DNA of 64,000 bases from Gordonia mangrovi (GTDB lineage: Bacteria; Actinomycetota; Actinomycetes; Mycobacteriales; Mycobacteriaceae), in contig NZ_CP102850.1 in the NCBI RefSeq assembly GCF_024734075.1, forward strand, positions 124,001 through 188,000, given 5' to 3'. The stretch's first letter is position 1, and each line of letters opens with the position of its first letter. The position numbers and the translations under genes are program-made. Positions 6,705-15,962 of the stretch are shown here, piece after piece. The notes beneath the pieces are model-generated. The model saw only the letters and a list, made by a program, of their open reading frames with translations, ran no database searches and was not told the origin of the DNA.

Positions 6705-9509
6705 GTGACCGAACAGGCAGAGCACACGACGACCAAGGCGACCGGCGCGGACAACGCCAACGGCGATGGTCGCAACCGTGTCCGGGTGATCCGGGAAGGG
6801 GTCGCCTCGTACCTGCCCGACATCGACCCCGACGAAACCGCCGAATGGCTCGAGTCGTTCGACGACATGCTCGACAACGCCGGGCCCGGCCGAGCCCGGT
6901 ATCTGATGCTTCGACTGCTCGAACGTGCCGGCGAGAAGCGGGTGTCCATCCCGTCACTGACCTCCACTGACTACGTCAACACCATCCCGACCGAGAGCGA
7001 ACCCTGGTTTCCCGGCGACGAGGACGTCGAGCGACGCTTCCGCGCCATGCTGCGGTGGAACGCGGCGATCATGGTTCACCGGGCCCAGCGCCCGGGCGTG
7101 GGCGTCGGCGGCCACATCTCGACCTACGCGTCGTCGGCGGCGCTCTACGAGGTCGGGTTCAATCATTTCTTCCGCGGTCTCGAGCATCCCGGCGGCGGCG
7201 ACCAGATCTTCATCCAGGGCCACGCCTCCCCCGGTATCTACGCGCGCGCCTATCTCGAGGGCCGCATCGACGAACACCGGATGGACGGTTTCCGGCAGGA
7301 ACACAGCCACGCCGGTGAGGGTGGCGGGCTGCCCTCCTACCCGCACCCGCGGTTGATGCCGGAGTTCTGGCAGTTCCCGACGGTGTCGATGGGCATCGGC
7401 CCGATGAACGCCATCTACCAGGCGCGCTTCAATCACTACCTCCATGACCGCGGCATCAAGGACACCTCCGAGCAACACGTCTGGGCATACCTCGGCGACG
7501 GCGAGATGGACGAGCCGGAATCGCGCGGTTTCGCCAGCTTCGCCGCAACCGAGGGCCTCGACAACCTGACCTTCGTCATCAACTGCAACCTGCAGCGACT
7601 CGACGGCCCGGTGCGCGGCAACGGCAAGATCATCCAGGAGCTCGAGTCGTTCTTCCGCGGTGCCGGGTGGAACGTCATCAAGGTGGTGTGGGGTCGGGAG
7701 TGGGATTCGCTGTTCCACGCCGACCGCGACGGCGCGCTGGTCAACCTGATGAACACCACCCCGGACGGCGACTTCCAGACCTACAAGGCCAACGACGGGG
7801 CCTTCGTCCGCGAGCACTTCTTCAACCGTGACCCGCGCACCAAGGAACTCGTCAAGAATCTCTCCGACGCCGACATCTGGAACCTCAAGCGCGGCGGACA
7901 CGACTACCGCAAGATCCACGCCGCCTACGCCTCGGCGATGGCGCACAAGGGTCAGCCGACGGTGATCCTCGCCCACACCATCAAGGGCTACACCCTGGGC
8001 AAGCACTTCGAGGGCCGCAACGCGACCCACCAGATGAAGAAGCTGACCCTCGACGACCTGAAAGCCTTCCGCGACTCCACCCGCATGCCGATCAGTGACG
8101 AGCAGCTGGAGAAGGATCCGTATCTGCCGCCGTACTACCACCCCGGCATGGACGCCCCGGAGATCCAGTACATGCTGGACCGTCGCAAGCAGCTCGGCGG
8201 CTCGCTGCCGGCCCGCCGGACAAGGTCAAAGGCCCTGAAACCCGACGTGAGCCGGGCACTCAAAACCGCCGGCAAGGGCTCGGGCAAGCAACAGGTGGCC
8301 ACCACCATGGCACTGGTCCGCATCTTCAAGGACCTGCTGCGCGACAAGGAGATCGGCGACCGCATCGTGCCGATCATCCCGGACGAGGCACGTACCTTCG
8401 GCATGGACTCGTGGTTCCCGACGCTGAAGATCTACAACCGCAACGGACAGCTGTACACCTCAGTGGATGCGGAGCTGATGCTCGCCTACAAGGAGGCCAC
8501 CGACGGCCAGATCCTGCACGAGGGCATCAACGAGGCGGGCTCGGCGGCCTCCTTCACCGCGGTCGGCACGTCGTACTCCACCCACGACGAGCCGATGATC
8601 CCGCTCTACATCTTCTATTCGATGTTCGGCTTCCAGCGCACCGGCGACAGCTTCTGGGCGGCGGGCGATCAGATGACCCGCGGCTTCGTCATCGGCGCGA
8701 CCGCGGGCCGAACCACCCTCACCGGTGAGGGCCTGCAGCACGCCGATGGGCACTCTCCGCTGCTGGCCGCGACCAACCCGGCGGTTGTCTCCTACGACCC
8801 GGCCTTCGCGTTCGAGCTCGGGCACATCATCGCCGACGGCCTCGAGCGGATGTACGGCGAGAACCCGGAGAACATCTACTACTACCTGACGGTCTACAAC
8901 GAACCCATCTCGCAGCCGGCGCAGCCGGAGAACCTCGATGTCGCGGGAGTGCTGAAGGGTATCCACCGGTTCCAGCCGGCACCGGACGGCAAGCAGTTCT
9001 ACGCCAACATCCTCGTGTCGGGGGTCACCATGCCGGATGCCTTGCGTGCGGCCGAGATCCTCGCCGACGAGTGGGACGTGGGCGCCAACGTGTACTCGGT
9101 GACCTCGTGGAGTGAATTGGCCCGCGACGGCATCAAGACCGACCGGCTCGGTGTCCGCGAGCCGAACACCGCCCAGCCTCTGCCGTATGTGACCGAGGTT
9201 CTCGGTCAGACGGTCGGCCCCACGGTCGCCGTCAGCGACTTCATGCGCGGGGTACAGGAGCAGATCCGCGCCTACGTCCCAGGGACCTACCTGACCCTCG
9301 GCACCGACGGGTTCGGCTTTTCCGACACGCGTCCCGCCGCGCGCCGCTTCTTCAACGTCGACGCAGAATCGATCGTGGTCGGGGTGCTCGTCGGCCTGGC
9401 GCGCGACAACAACATCCCCTACACGGTCGCCCAGGAAGCCGCCGATCGCTACCAGATCACCGATGTGGCGGCCGCGCCCGAGCAGACCAGCGATCCCGGG
9501 GTCGCCTGA
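6705..9509 (+). CDS. aceE: Pyruvate dehydrogenase E1 (homodimeric)
   Basis: E1 component of the pyruvate dehydrogenase complex: ThDP-dependent decarboxylation of pyruvate and acetyl transfer to the lipoyl arm of E2, feeding acetyl-CoA to the TCA cycle and the lipid genes downstream. At 934 residues it is the single-chain homodimeric type. The ThDP/Mg motif is [10 protein letters not shown] with INCNLQ about 30 residues on; the segments [16 protein letters not shown] and [15 protein letters not shown] are characteristic. The GTG start with GAGGGAG upstream gives the N-terminus expected from mycobacterial homologues; in-frame codons further upstream would add 37 unconserved residues. A very strong hairpin follows the stop. 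Confidence 0.97.
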   Translation: MTEQAEHTTTKATGADNANGDGRNRVRVIREGVASYLPDIDPDETAEWLESFDDMLDNAGPGRARYLMLRLLERAGEKRVSIPSLTSTDYVNTIPTESEPWFPGDEDVERRFRAMLRWNAAIMVHRAQRPGVGVGGHISTYASSAALYEVGFNHFFRGLEHPGGGDQIFIQGHASPGIYARAYLEGRIDEHRMDGFRQEHSHAGEGGGLPSYPHPRLMPEFWQFPTVSMGIGPMNAIYQARFNHYLHDRGIKDTSEQHVWAYLGDGEMDEPESRGFASFAATEGLDNLTFVINCNLQRLDGPVRGNGKIIQELESFFRGAGWNVIKVVWGREWDSLFHADRDGALVNLMNTTPDGDFQTYKANDGAFVREHFFNRDPRTKELVKNLSDADIWNLKRGGHDYRKIHAAYASAMAHKGQPTVILAHTIKGYTLGKHFEGRNATHQMKKLTLDDLKAFRDSTRMPISDEQLEKDPYLPPYYHPGMDAPEIQYMLDRRKQLGGSLPARRTRSKALKPDVSRALKTAGKGSGKQQVATTMALVRIFKDLLRDKEIGDRIVPIIPDEARTFGMDSWFPTLKIYNRNGQLYTSVDAELMLAYKEATDGQILHEGINEAGSAASFTAVGTSYSTHDEPMIPLYIFYSMFGFQRTGDSFWAAGDQMTRGFVIGATAGRTTLTGEGLQHADGHSPLLAATNPAVVSYDPAFAFELGHIIADGLERMYGENPENIYYYLTVYNEPISQPAQPENLDVAGVLKGIHRFQPAPDGKQFYANILVSGVTMPDALRAAEILADEWDVGANVYSVTSWSELARDGIKTDRLGVREPNTAQPLPYVTEVLGQTVGPTVAVSDFMRGVQEQIRAYVPGTYLTLGTDGFGFSDTRPAARRFFNVDAESIVVGVLVGLARDNNIPYTVAQEAADRYQITDVAAAPEQTSDPGVA

Positions 9510-9522
9510 TCAGCGCGTGGTG

Positions 9523-9570
9523 GCCCCCGGGCCACGCACCGATCTGCGGATCGGCGCGTGGCCCGGGGGC
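9523..9570. terminator. 22-bp hairpin between aceE and mabR
   Basis: Two near-perfect arms: 15 bp (9523-9537 with 9556-9570), one A.C mismatch, then 6 bp (9539-9544 with 9549-9554), closed by a TGCG tetraloop. It starts 13 nt after the aceE stop and ends 13 nt before the mabR GTG, with no T-tract. It most likely insulates the FAS-II operon from the strongly expressed aceE. Confidence 0.85.
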
Positions 9571-9583
9571 ATAGATTGAACAG

Positions 9584-10855
9584 GTGACCGATGCTCCGCT
9601 GAACCCCGAGCCACCGCCCGCCGACGTGTTCGGTGAGCGGGGAGCGCACGTGCCGGCACCGGCGACGGTGCACGACGCCCTCCCCGACACCCTGCTGCGG
9701 CGGGTCAAGCAGTACAGCGGCCGGTTGGCCACCGAGGCCGTGCACTCCATGCAGGAGCAATTGCCCTACTTCGGCGACCTCGACGCCGCCCAGCGCGCCA
9801 GTGTGCAGTTGGTGGTGCAGACCGCGGTGGTCAACTTCGTCGAGTGGATTCAGGACCCCGAGGGCAACGTGAAGTTCACGGTGCAGGCCTTCCAGGTGGT
9901 CCCACAGGATCTGGCACGCCGGATCACCCTGCTGCAGACCGTCGAGATGGTCCGGGTGGCCATGGAGTTCTTCGAGAAGTGGCTGCCCCTGCTGGCTCGC
10001 AACGACGCGCAGCTACGGGCCCTGACCGAATCGGTGTTGCGCTACGGCCGCGAGATCGGCTTCGCCGCCGCCTCCATCTACGCCTCGGCAGCCGAATCGC
10101 GCGGCGCGTGGGACTCCCGACTCGAGGCGCTGGTCGTCGACGCCGTGGTTCGCGGCGACACCGGCCCACAACTGCTCTCGCGGGCCGCGGCCCTCAACTG
10201 GGATTCCGATGCACCGGCGACGGTCATCGTCGGCATCCCCCCGCCCGAACAGAACGTGTCGGTACCGTTGGCCATCCACAACACCGCCAAACAGTTCGAC
10301 CGCTCGGCACTGTCGGTGGTGCAGGGCAAATTCCTCGTCGCCATCGTCAGCGGCAGCATCCGACCGACCGAACGATTCGTCACCGCGCTGCTCACCCACT
10401 TCGCCGACGGTCCGGTGGTGATCGGTCCCACGATGCCCAACCTGGGCAGCGCGCACACCAGCGCGGACGAGGCGATGTCCGGGATCACCGCCGTGGTGGG
10501 TTGGCCCAACGCCCCTCGCCCGGTGCACAGCCTCGAGCTCCTACCCGAACGCGCGCTCAACGGTGATGCCACCGCCACGACCGCTCTGACCGATCAACTG
10601 GTGCGTCCGCTGGCGAAAGGGGGCAGCACGCTGAATGCGACTTTGGAGGCATACCTCGACTCCGGTGGGTCGGTCGAGAGTTGTGCCCGTCTTCTGTATA
10701 TCCATCCAAATACCGTTCGTTACAGACTGAAGAAGATTGCGGAAATCACAGGTCGCGATCCGACAAACCCGCGCGATGCGTATGTACTGAGGATCGCGGG
10801 CACTGTGGGTCGATTGACACACTTCCAAAACGAATCACCCTCTCACGCCACATAG
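9584..10855 (+). CDS. mabR: Mycolate regulator MabR (PucR family)
   Basis: PucR-family transcriptional regulator of 423 residues. The long N-terminal half is a helical sensor region (a GGDEF-related CdaR-like part around residues 180-300). The C-terminus holds the HTH_30 domain, about residues 355-415, with the signature IHPNTVRYRLKKI. Its position directly before fabD matches MabR, which in mycobacteria controls the FAS-II operon in response to long-chain acyl-CoA; that role is carried over from mycobacteria. GTG start; CAG/AGGTG context gives only a weak ribosome site. A 195-nt spacer containing a 7-7 inverted repeat separates it from fabD and is the natural place for its operator. Confidence 0.92.
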   Translation: MTDAPLNPEPPPADVFGERGAHVPAPATVHDALPDTLLRRVKQYSGRLATEAVHSMQEQLPYFGDLDAAQRASVQLVVQTAVVNFVEWIQDPEGNVKFTVQAFQVVPQDLARRITLLQTVEMVRVAMEFFEKWLPLLARNDAQLRALTESVLRYGREIGFAAASIYASAAESRGAWDSRLEALVVDAVVRGDTGPQLLSRAAALNWDSDAPATVIVGIPPPEQNVSVPLAIHNTAKQFDRSALSVVQGKFLVAIVSGSIRPTERFVTALLTHFADGPVVIGPTMPNLGSAHTSADEAMSGITAVVGWPNAPRPVHSLELLPERALNGDATATTALTDQLVRPLAKGGSTLNATLEAYLDSGGSVESCARLLYIHPNTVRYRLKKIAEITGRDPTNPRDAYVLRIAGTVGRLTHFQNESPSHAT

Positions 10856-10965
10856 GTCACATCAGCAACAGGCCGTTTTCCACGTTTGTGCACGTCAAGC
10901 TCATCAGGACACGGTTTCATAACGCATCTCGGAGTGGTGACGAACCAGGTACCCCTTCGATGAAC

Positions 10966-10984
10966 TTTGTGGAAACCCCACAAA
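10966..10984. promoter_or_regulatory. Candidate MabR operator before fabD
   Basis: Perfect inverted repeat TTTGTGG-5 nt-CCACAAA, 66 nt before the fabD start and within the only sizeable spacer of the FAS-II operon. Further TTTGTG-like (about 10884) and CCACAAGG (about 10991) half-sites flank it. The AT-containing palindrome stands out in GC-rich DNA. Assignment to MabR is inference from position. Confidence 0.5.
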
Positions 10985-11050
10985 TCCGTGCCACAAGGTT
11001 CATGGGCTACAACACCCGCAAAACGGGCTCCGACAGTGTTCTCTGGTCAC

Positions 11051-11959
11051 GTGCTCACGATGCTTGCGCCCGGCCAGGGCTCTCAGACACCAGGGATGCT
11101 GACCACATGGTTGGAACTCGCGGGTGCGCGCGACCAACTCGCGACGTGGTCGAAGCTGACGAGACTCGACCTCGAACGGCTCGGCACCACCGCGACCGCG
11201 GAGGAGATCACCGATACCGCGGTCACCCAGCCACTCGTCGTCGCGGCCGCGCTGCTCGCCTTCGACGAGTACCGCAAACGCACCGAACTACCCGTCGACG
11301 CCATCGTCGCCGGCCACTCGGTGGGCGAACTCGCCGCTGCCGCGATCACCGGTGTGATCAGCGCCGACGAGGCCGTCACCCTGGCGGCGGTACGTGGCGC
11401 GGCGATGGCGAAGGCCTGCGCGGCGGAGCCCACCACGATGGCGGCGGTACTCGGCGGCGACGAGACCGAGGTGCTCGCCCGACTCGACGAGCTCGACCTG
11501 ATTCCTGCCAACCGTAACGCCGCCGGACAGATCGTCGCGGCCGGCAAGGTCGAGGCCATCGACGAACTGATCGCCAACCCGCCCGCCAAGGCGCGTACCC
11601 GCAAGCTCGCGGTCGCCGGCGCATTCCACACGCGGTTCATGGCGCCGGCCCAGGACGCCGTCGCCGAGGCCGCCGCCAACATCACGCCTGCCGATCCGGA
11701 ACGGACCCTGTTGTCCAATGCGGACGGCCGCCCGGTCACCGACGGCGCGGACGCGCTGGCCAAGCTGGTCGCCCAGGTGACCAAGCCGGTGCGCTGGGAT
11801 CTGTGCTCGGGCTTCATGCGCGAGCAGTCCACCACGGCCATCGTCGAGCTTCCGCCGGCGGGCACGTTGGCGGGCATCGCCAAGCGAGAGCTGAAGGGGA
11901 CGCCGACGCAGGCGCTCAAGAGCCCCGACGGTCTCGACACCATCACCGAACTTGGATAG
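11051..11959 (+). CDS. fabD: Malonyl-CoA:ACP transacylase
   Basis: Transfers malonyl from CoA to the meromycolate ACP, supplying the FAS-II elongation cycle in the cytosol. The nucleophile Ser90 is in GHSVGEL and the partner His193 in AGAFHTRFM; LLAPGQGSQ-like MLAPGQGSQ opens the domain. At 302 residues it is standard length. The GTG start (VLTMLAPGQ) places the catalytic fold at the usual distance from the N-terminus; the ATG three codons on is an alternative. There is no clear Shine-Dalgarno. A perfect 10-bp hairpin begins one base after the stop and separates fabD from acpM. Confidence 0.96.
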   Translation: MLTMLAPGQGSQTPGMLTTWLELAGARDQLATWSKLTRLDLERLGTTATAEEITDTAVTQPLVVAAALLAFDEYRKRTELPVDAIVAGHSVGELAAAAITGVISADEAVTLAAVRGAAMAKACAAEPTTMAAVLGGDETEVLARLDELDLIPANRNAAGQIVAAGKVEAIDELIANPPAKARTRKLAVAGAFHTRFMAPAQDAVAEAAANITPADPERTLLSNADGRPVTDGADALAKLVAQVTKPVRWDLCSGFMREQSTTAIVELPPAGTLAGIAKRELKGTPTQALKSPDGLDTITELG

Positions 11960-11960
11960 C

Positions 11961-11983
11961 GGTCACGGCGCTGCGCCGTGACC
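11961..11983 (+). terminator. Perfect 10-bp hairpin after fabD
   Basis: GGTCACGGCG pairs perfectly with CGCCGTGACC around a 3-nt loop, one base after the fabD stop. No T-run follows. It could terminate part of the transcription from fabD, or protect or process the mRNA 3' end so that acpM is expressed at a different level. Confidence 0.65.
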
Positions 11984-12013
11984 CCCGGAAAGCCGGACCA
12001 CACCGGTTGTCCA

Positions 12014-12043
12014 AGCACGCGCGGGCGGGTGCCCGCGTGTGCT
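12014..12043 (+). terminator. 13-bp hairpin upstream of acpM
   Basis: AGCACGCGCGGGC pairs with GCCCGCGTGTGCT (one G.U) around a 4-nt loop, 130 nt before acpM. It is the second strong hairpin in the fabD-acpM spacer. Together they suggest an attenuated or processed junction inside the FAS-II operon. Confidence 0.6.
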
Positions 12044-12080
12044 CCGGAGCTGTTTGGAGCACCGATCAGTTTCCACTGGA

Positions 12081-12155
12081 TCGACACTCACAATCGACCC
12101 CTGTAGGTCGACCCCCTACAGATCGACCCCCATAGATCGACCCCCATAGATCGAC
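12081..12155. repeat. Six-copy TCGAC repeat, ~14-nt period
   Basis: TCGAC occurs six times at spacings of 13, 14, 15, 14 and 14 nt. The central copies follow the unit GATCGACCCCCATA, with two exact consecutive copies. The array ends 18 nt before the acpM GTG, just ahead of its AGGGAG ribosome site. The role is unknown; a regulator-binding array or a slippage-prone leader are possibilities. Confidence 0.85.
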
Positions 12156-12173
12156 ACAGAAGGGAGCCACACA

Positions 12174-12476
12174 GTGGCCGCCACTCAGGAACAACTCATT
12201 GCCGGCATCGCCGAGATCATCGAGGAAGTCACCGGCATCGAGCCGTCCGAGGTGACCATGGAGAAGTCCTTCGTCGACGACCTGGACATCGACTCGCTGT
12301 CGATGGTCGAGATCGCGGTGCAGACCGAGGACAAGTACGGCGTCAAGATCCCGGACGAGGACCTCGCGGGCCTGCGCACCGTCGGTGACGCCGTGGCCTA
12401 CATCCAGAAGCTCGAGGCCGAGAACCCCGAGGCTGCTGCTGCCATCCAGGCCCAGGTCGAGGCAGACCAGAACTGA
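12174..12476 (+). CDS. acpM: Meromycolate-extension acyl carrier protein
   Basis: Acyl carrier protein of FAS-II (100 residues). Ser41 in DIDSLSM receives the 4'-phosphopantetheine that carries the growing meromycolate chain. Helices I-IV are intact (residues 5-85), including the acidic recognition helix [21 protein letters not shown]. Past the ACP core there is a short acidic/Ala tail; M. tuberculosis AcpM as I remember it is about 115 residues, so the C-terminal extension is shorter here. GTG start with AGGGAG 8 nt upstream. The stop overlaps the kasA start (TGATG), giving tight coupling to the ketosynthase. Confidence 0.97.
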   Translation: MAATQEQLIAGIAEIIEEVTGIEPSEVTMEKSFVDDLDIDSLSMVEIAVQTEDKYGVKIPDEDLAGLRTVGDAVAYIQKLEAENPEAAAAIQAQVEADQN

Positions 12477-13747
12477 TGAGTTCTCCGTCCCTCCGCGAAT
12501 ACTCCACGCTGGGCGGGAACTTCCCGAGTGTGGTGGTCACCTCCATGGTGGCCACCACCTCGCTGGGCGTCGATCTCGACTCCACCTGGCAGGGCCTGCT
12601 CGACGGTAAGACCGGCATCCGCGAACTGACCGACGATTTCGTCACCAAGTACGGTGAACTGCCGTGCCGCATCGGCGGACGCCTGCTGGCCGACCCGGCC
12701 GACGAGGTCACCCGCGTCGAGGCGCGCCGGATGGCCTACGTCGAGCGCATCGCACACGTCATGAGCAAGCGGTTGTGGGCCCAGGCCGGCGAGCCGGAGG
12801 TCGACCCCGACCGCCTGGCCGTGGTGCTGGGCACCGGGCAGGGTGGCGGCGACGCCATGGTCGACGCCGTGAAGGCGATCGAGTCCTCGGGCAACTACCG
12901 CAAGGTCTCCCCGCTGGCCGTCTCGATGGCCATGCCCAACGGCCCCGCCGCCGTGACCGGACTCAACGTCGGCGCACGTGCCGGCGTCATCACCCCGGTC
13001 TCTGCCTGCTCCTCGGGCGCCGAGGCGATCGCGCACGCGTGGCGCCACATCGTGATGGGTGATGCCGATATGGTGGTCACCGGTGGCGTGGAAGGCCACA
13101 TCGACGCGATCCCGATCGCCGCGTTCTCGATGATGCGGGCGATGAGCACGCGCAACGACGATCCGGCGGGCGCTTCGCGTCCGTTCGACAAGGATCGCGA
13201 CGGTTTCGTCTTCGGTGAGGGCGCCGCGATGCTCATCCTCGAGCGCGAGGAGCACGCGAAGGCTCGTGGCGCGCACATCCACGCCCGCGTGTTGGGTGCC
13301 GGGATCACCTCTGACGGCTTCCATCTGGTGGCTCCGGACCCGAGTGGCCAGGGCAACGCCCGCGCCATGACCCGGGCGATCCAGACCGCGGGCCTGCAGA
13401 AGAGCGACATCACCCACATCAACGCGCACGCCACGTCGACACCCATCGGCGATACGGCCGAGGCGGCCGGCATCAAGGCCGCCATCGGTCAGCAGGCGGC
13501 GGTGTACGCACCGAAGTCGGCTCTCGGACACTCGATCGGCGCAGTCGGGGCGCTGGAGTCCGTGATCACCATCAAGAGTGTCGAGGAAGGCGTGATCCCG
13601 CCGACGCTCAACCTGGAGAACCAGGATCCCGAATGCGACATCGACGTCGTGGCCGGCGAGGCCCGCTACGGGCAGATCGACTACGCGTTGAACAACTCAT
13701 TCGGGTTCGGTGGGCACAACGTCGCGCTCGCCTTCGGTCGCTACTGA
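12476..13747 (+). CDS. kasA: Beta-ketoacyl-ACP synthase KasA
   Basis: Condensing enzyme of FAS-II (423 residues), extending acyl-AcpM with malonyl-AcpM. The thiolase-fold triad can be read as Cys178 ([11 protein letters not shown]), His318 ([12 protein letters not shown]) and His352, with Lys347 in [13 protein letters not shown]. The glycine-rich C-terminus [12 protein letters not shown] is conserved. Some positions look KasA-like ([10 protein letters not shown]) and the His motif reads HATST, closer to KasB as I recall it, so the name kasA rests on gene order. It is the only KAS in the operon: accD6 follows after 31 nt, where mycobacteria have kasB. Confidence 0.95.
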   Translation: MSSPSLREYSTLGGNFPSVVVTSMVATTSLGVDLDSTWQGLLDGKTGIRELTDDFVTKYGELPCRIGGRLLADPADEVTRVEARRMAYVERIAHVMSKRLWAQAGEPEVDPDRLAVVLGTGQGGGDAMVDAVKAIESSGNYRKVSPLAVSMAMPNGPAAVTGLNVGARAGVITPVSACSSGAEAIAHAWRHIVMGDADMVVTGGVEGHIDAIPIAAFSMMRAMSTRNDDPAGASRPFDKDRDGFVFGEGAAMLILEREEHAKARGAHIHARVLGAGITSDGFHLVAPDPSGQGNARAMTRAIQTAGLQKSDITHINAHATSTPIGDTAEAAGIKAAIGQQAAVYAPKSALGHSIGAVGALESVITIKSVEEGVIPPTLNLENQDPECDIDVVAGEARYGQIDYALNNSFGFGGHNVALAFGRY

Positions 13748-13778
13748 CCGACGCTCCCCGACACCACAGGAGACTGCT

Positions 13779-15230
13779 TTGACCACAGTGGCCCCCATCT
13801 CCGGCCATGAGGACGCAGCCGATCCCCGCGATCCGCTGTTGCGGTTGACCACCTTCTTCGACGAAGGCTCGATGTCGCTGTTGCACACCCGCGACAAGTC
13901 AGGTGTGCAGGCCGCCATCGGGACGGTCGACGGCATTCGCACCGTCTCCTATTGCACCGATGGCACCGTGATGGGCGGTGCCATGGGTGTGGTGGGGTGT
14001 GCCCACATCGTCAACGCGATCGACACCGCCATCGCCGAACAGGCACCGGTGGTCGGCATCTGGCATTCCGGGGGCGCTCGGCTGGCCGAGGGTGTCGAAG
14101 CCCTGCATGCGGTGGGTGGCGTCTTCGAGGCCATGGTGCGCGCATCCGGCTACGTGCCACAGATTTCGGTGGTCGTCGGTTTCGCGGCCGGTGGCGCCGC
14201 ATATGGTCCGGCCCTCACCGATGTGGTCATCATGGCCCCCGCCGGCCGCGTGTTCGTCACCGGCCCCGACGTGGTCAAGAGTGTCACCGGCGAGTCGGTG
14301 GACATGGAGACGCTCGGCGGACCGCTGACCCACGGCAAGAAGTCGGGAGTCAGCCATATCACCGCCGACTCCGAGCACGACGCCTATTGGCGCGCACGAC
14401 GCCTCGTGTCCACCTTCGGCCGACAGGGCACCTTCGACCTGACAGCCGCCGAGGCCGGCGACACAGATCTCCGGGCACTGCTGCCCGAATCGAACCGGCG
14501 CGCCTACGACGTCCACCCCGTCGTCACTCACCTGCTCGACCCGCAACTCGCCGCCGACGGGACCACCGAGATCTCCAGTTTCGAAGAGCTGCAGGCCAAG
14601 TGGGCGCCCAATATCGTGGTCGGCTTCGGCCGCCTGGCCGGCCGTAGCGTCGGTGTGATCGCCAACAACCCCTTGCGGATGGGCGGCTGCCTCAACTCCG
14701 AGAGTGCCGAGAAAGCCTCTCGATTCGTGCGCCTGTGCGATGCGTTCGGCATCCCGCTCGTCGTCATCACCGACGTACCCGGCTATCTGCCCGGTGTCGG
14801 TCAGGAGTGGAACGGTGTGGTGCGCCGCGGCGCGAAGCTGCTGCACGCATTCGCCGAATGCACCGTCCCGCGGGTCACCCTGGTGACCCGGAAGATCTAC
14901 GGCGGTGCCTACATCGCGATGAACTCCCGCGCACTCGGTGCGACCGCTGTATTCGCCTGGCCCGGCTCCGAGGTCGCCGTGATGGGAGCCAAGGCCGCCG
15001 TCGGCATCCTGCACAAGAAGGCGCTGGCCGCCGCACCCGACGACGAGCGCGAAGCACTCCACGAGCGTCTGGCCGCCGAGCACGAGGCCATCGCCGGCGG
15101 TGTCGGCCGTGCCCAGTCGATCGGCGTCGTCGACGACGTCATCGACCCGGCCACCACCCGCAGTCGGATCGCTGCGGCCCTCGCCGCAGCCCCCGCCCGC
15201 CGCGGACGCCACAAGAACATCCCTCTCTGA
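13779..15230 (+). CDS. accD6: Acetyl/propionyl-CoA carboxylase beta subunit AccD6
   Basis: Carboxyltransferase subunit that, with the biotinylated alpha subunit AccA3, makes malonyl-CoA for FAS-I and FAS-II. The two crotonase-like halves are present: the N-terminal oxyanion segment GIWHSGGARLAEG and FAAGGAAYGPALTD, and the C-terminal DVPGYLPGVGQEW with RKIYGGAYIAMNS. The ending ARRGRHKNIPL is diagnostic of the group. At 483 residues it is close to mycobacterial AccD6. TTG is chosen as start because AGGAG lies 6 nt upstream; a GTG three codons later is the alternative, and an earlier in-frame start would run into kasA. Last gene of the FAS-II operon. Confidence 0.95.
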   Translation: MTTVAPISGHEDAADPRDPLLRLTTFFDEGSMSLLHTRDKSGVQAAIGTVDGIRTVSYCTDGTVMGGAMGVVGCAHIVNAIDTAIAEQAPVVGIWHSGGARLAEGVEALHAVGGVFEAMVRASGYVPQISVVVGFAAGGAAYGPALTDVVIMAPAGRVFVTGPDVVKSVTGESVDMETLGGPLTHGKKSGVSHITADSEHDAYWRARRLVSTFGRQGTFDLTAAEAGDTDLRALLPESNRRAYDVHPVVTHLLDPQLAADGTTEISSFEELQAKWAPNIVVGFGRLAGRSVGVIANNPLRMGGCLNSESAEKASRFVRLCDAFGIPLVVITDVPGYLPGVGQEWNGVVRRGAKLLHAFAECTVPRVTLVTRKIYGGAYIAMNSRALGATAVFAWPGSEVAVMGAKAAVGILHKKALAAAPDDEREALHERLAAEHEAIAGGVGRAQSIGVVDDVIDPATTRSRIAAALAAAPARRGRHKNIPL

Positions 15231-15259
15231 GGCCACACCGCGTTCTCGCGCGCCTGATT

Positions 15260-15293
15260 CCTGTTCGCGCGTGAGGCCGCGCGCGCGAACAGG
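15260..15293. terminator. Terminator closing the FAS-II operon
   Basis: Perfect 12-bp stem (CCTGTTCGCGCG with CGCGCGAACAGG) and 10-nt loop in the gap between accD6 and the convergent DUF3145 gene. It is suited to stop transcription from both directions. No T-tract. Confidence 0.75.
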
Positions 15294-15317
15294 AGCTGCG
15301 CGCGCGACCAGGAGCGC

Positions 15318-15836
15318 CTACCCCACCCGCTGCTGCAGCCAGGTGACCTCGGCGCCGGCCCCACCCATCCGATAGGGCTCCAGCGCGTCGTCCCACGCGG
15401 TTCCCAGAACGGCCTCGAGGTCGCCGGCGAGACCGATGCTGTCGGGTTGTCTGTCGATCAGCGATCGTAGCTGCATCTCGCCGATCATCACGTCGCCGTT
15501 GGCACTCATCGCGCCCCGCCACAGCCCCAATCCCGGGACATAGCAGAAACGTTCGCCGTCGACGCCGTCGCTGGCGTTCTCGGTCACCTCGAATCGCAGG
15601 CCCGACCATTCGCGCAGCGCGGTGACCAGACGCGCGGCAGTGCCGACCGGCCCGGTCCAGTCGACGGTCGCGCGCTGTAACCCGGGGTCGGCTTCTTGCG
15701 CGGACCACTTCAGGTTGGCCCGCGCATTCAGGGTCGACGACAGAGCCCACTCCACATGCGGGCACAGCGCCACCGGCGCCGAGTGGATGTAGACCACTCC
15801 AGTCGTCATGTCCGCAAACTGATTCAGATTGCGCAC
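15318..15836 (-). CDS. DUF3145 family protein
   Basis: Conserved actinobacterial protein of 172 residues with a DUF3145 domain of unknown function. Characteristic segments are FADMTTGVVYIHSAP, HVEWALSSTL, the RFCYVPGLGLWRGAMSANGD core and the C-terminal EVTWLQQRVG. It has no signal peptide or membrane span. The GTG start is chosen because GGAGGT lies 7 nt upstream and the resulting N-terminus (VRNLNQFAD) matches the family; in-frame starts further upstream add unconserved residues. It is convergent with accD6, a place it also holds near FAS-II genes in relatives as far as I recall. Confidence 0.9.
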   Translation of the reverse strand: MRNLNQFADMTTGVVYIHSAPVALCPHVEWALSSTLNARANLKWSAQEADPGLQRATVDWTGPVGTAARLVTALREWSGLRFEVTENASDGVDGERFCYVPGLGLWRGAMSANGDVMIGEMQLRSLIDRQPDSIGLAGDLEAVLGTAWDDALEPYRMGGAGAEVTWLQQRVG

Positions 15837-15962
15837 CTTGTTCACCTCCGGTTTTCGACGAGGAACGTCTTCCCCAACACACCTCGCGAATCCGGATATC
15901 ACACTTGTGTGGTCAATTGTGCCCCATGTTGCACGTGTTGCGCCAGTTTCTGGTGTGCTTTC

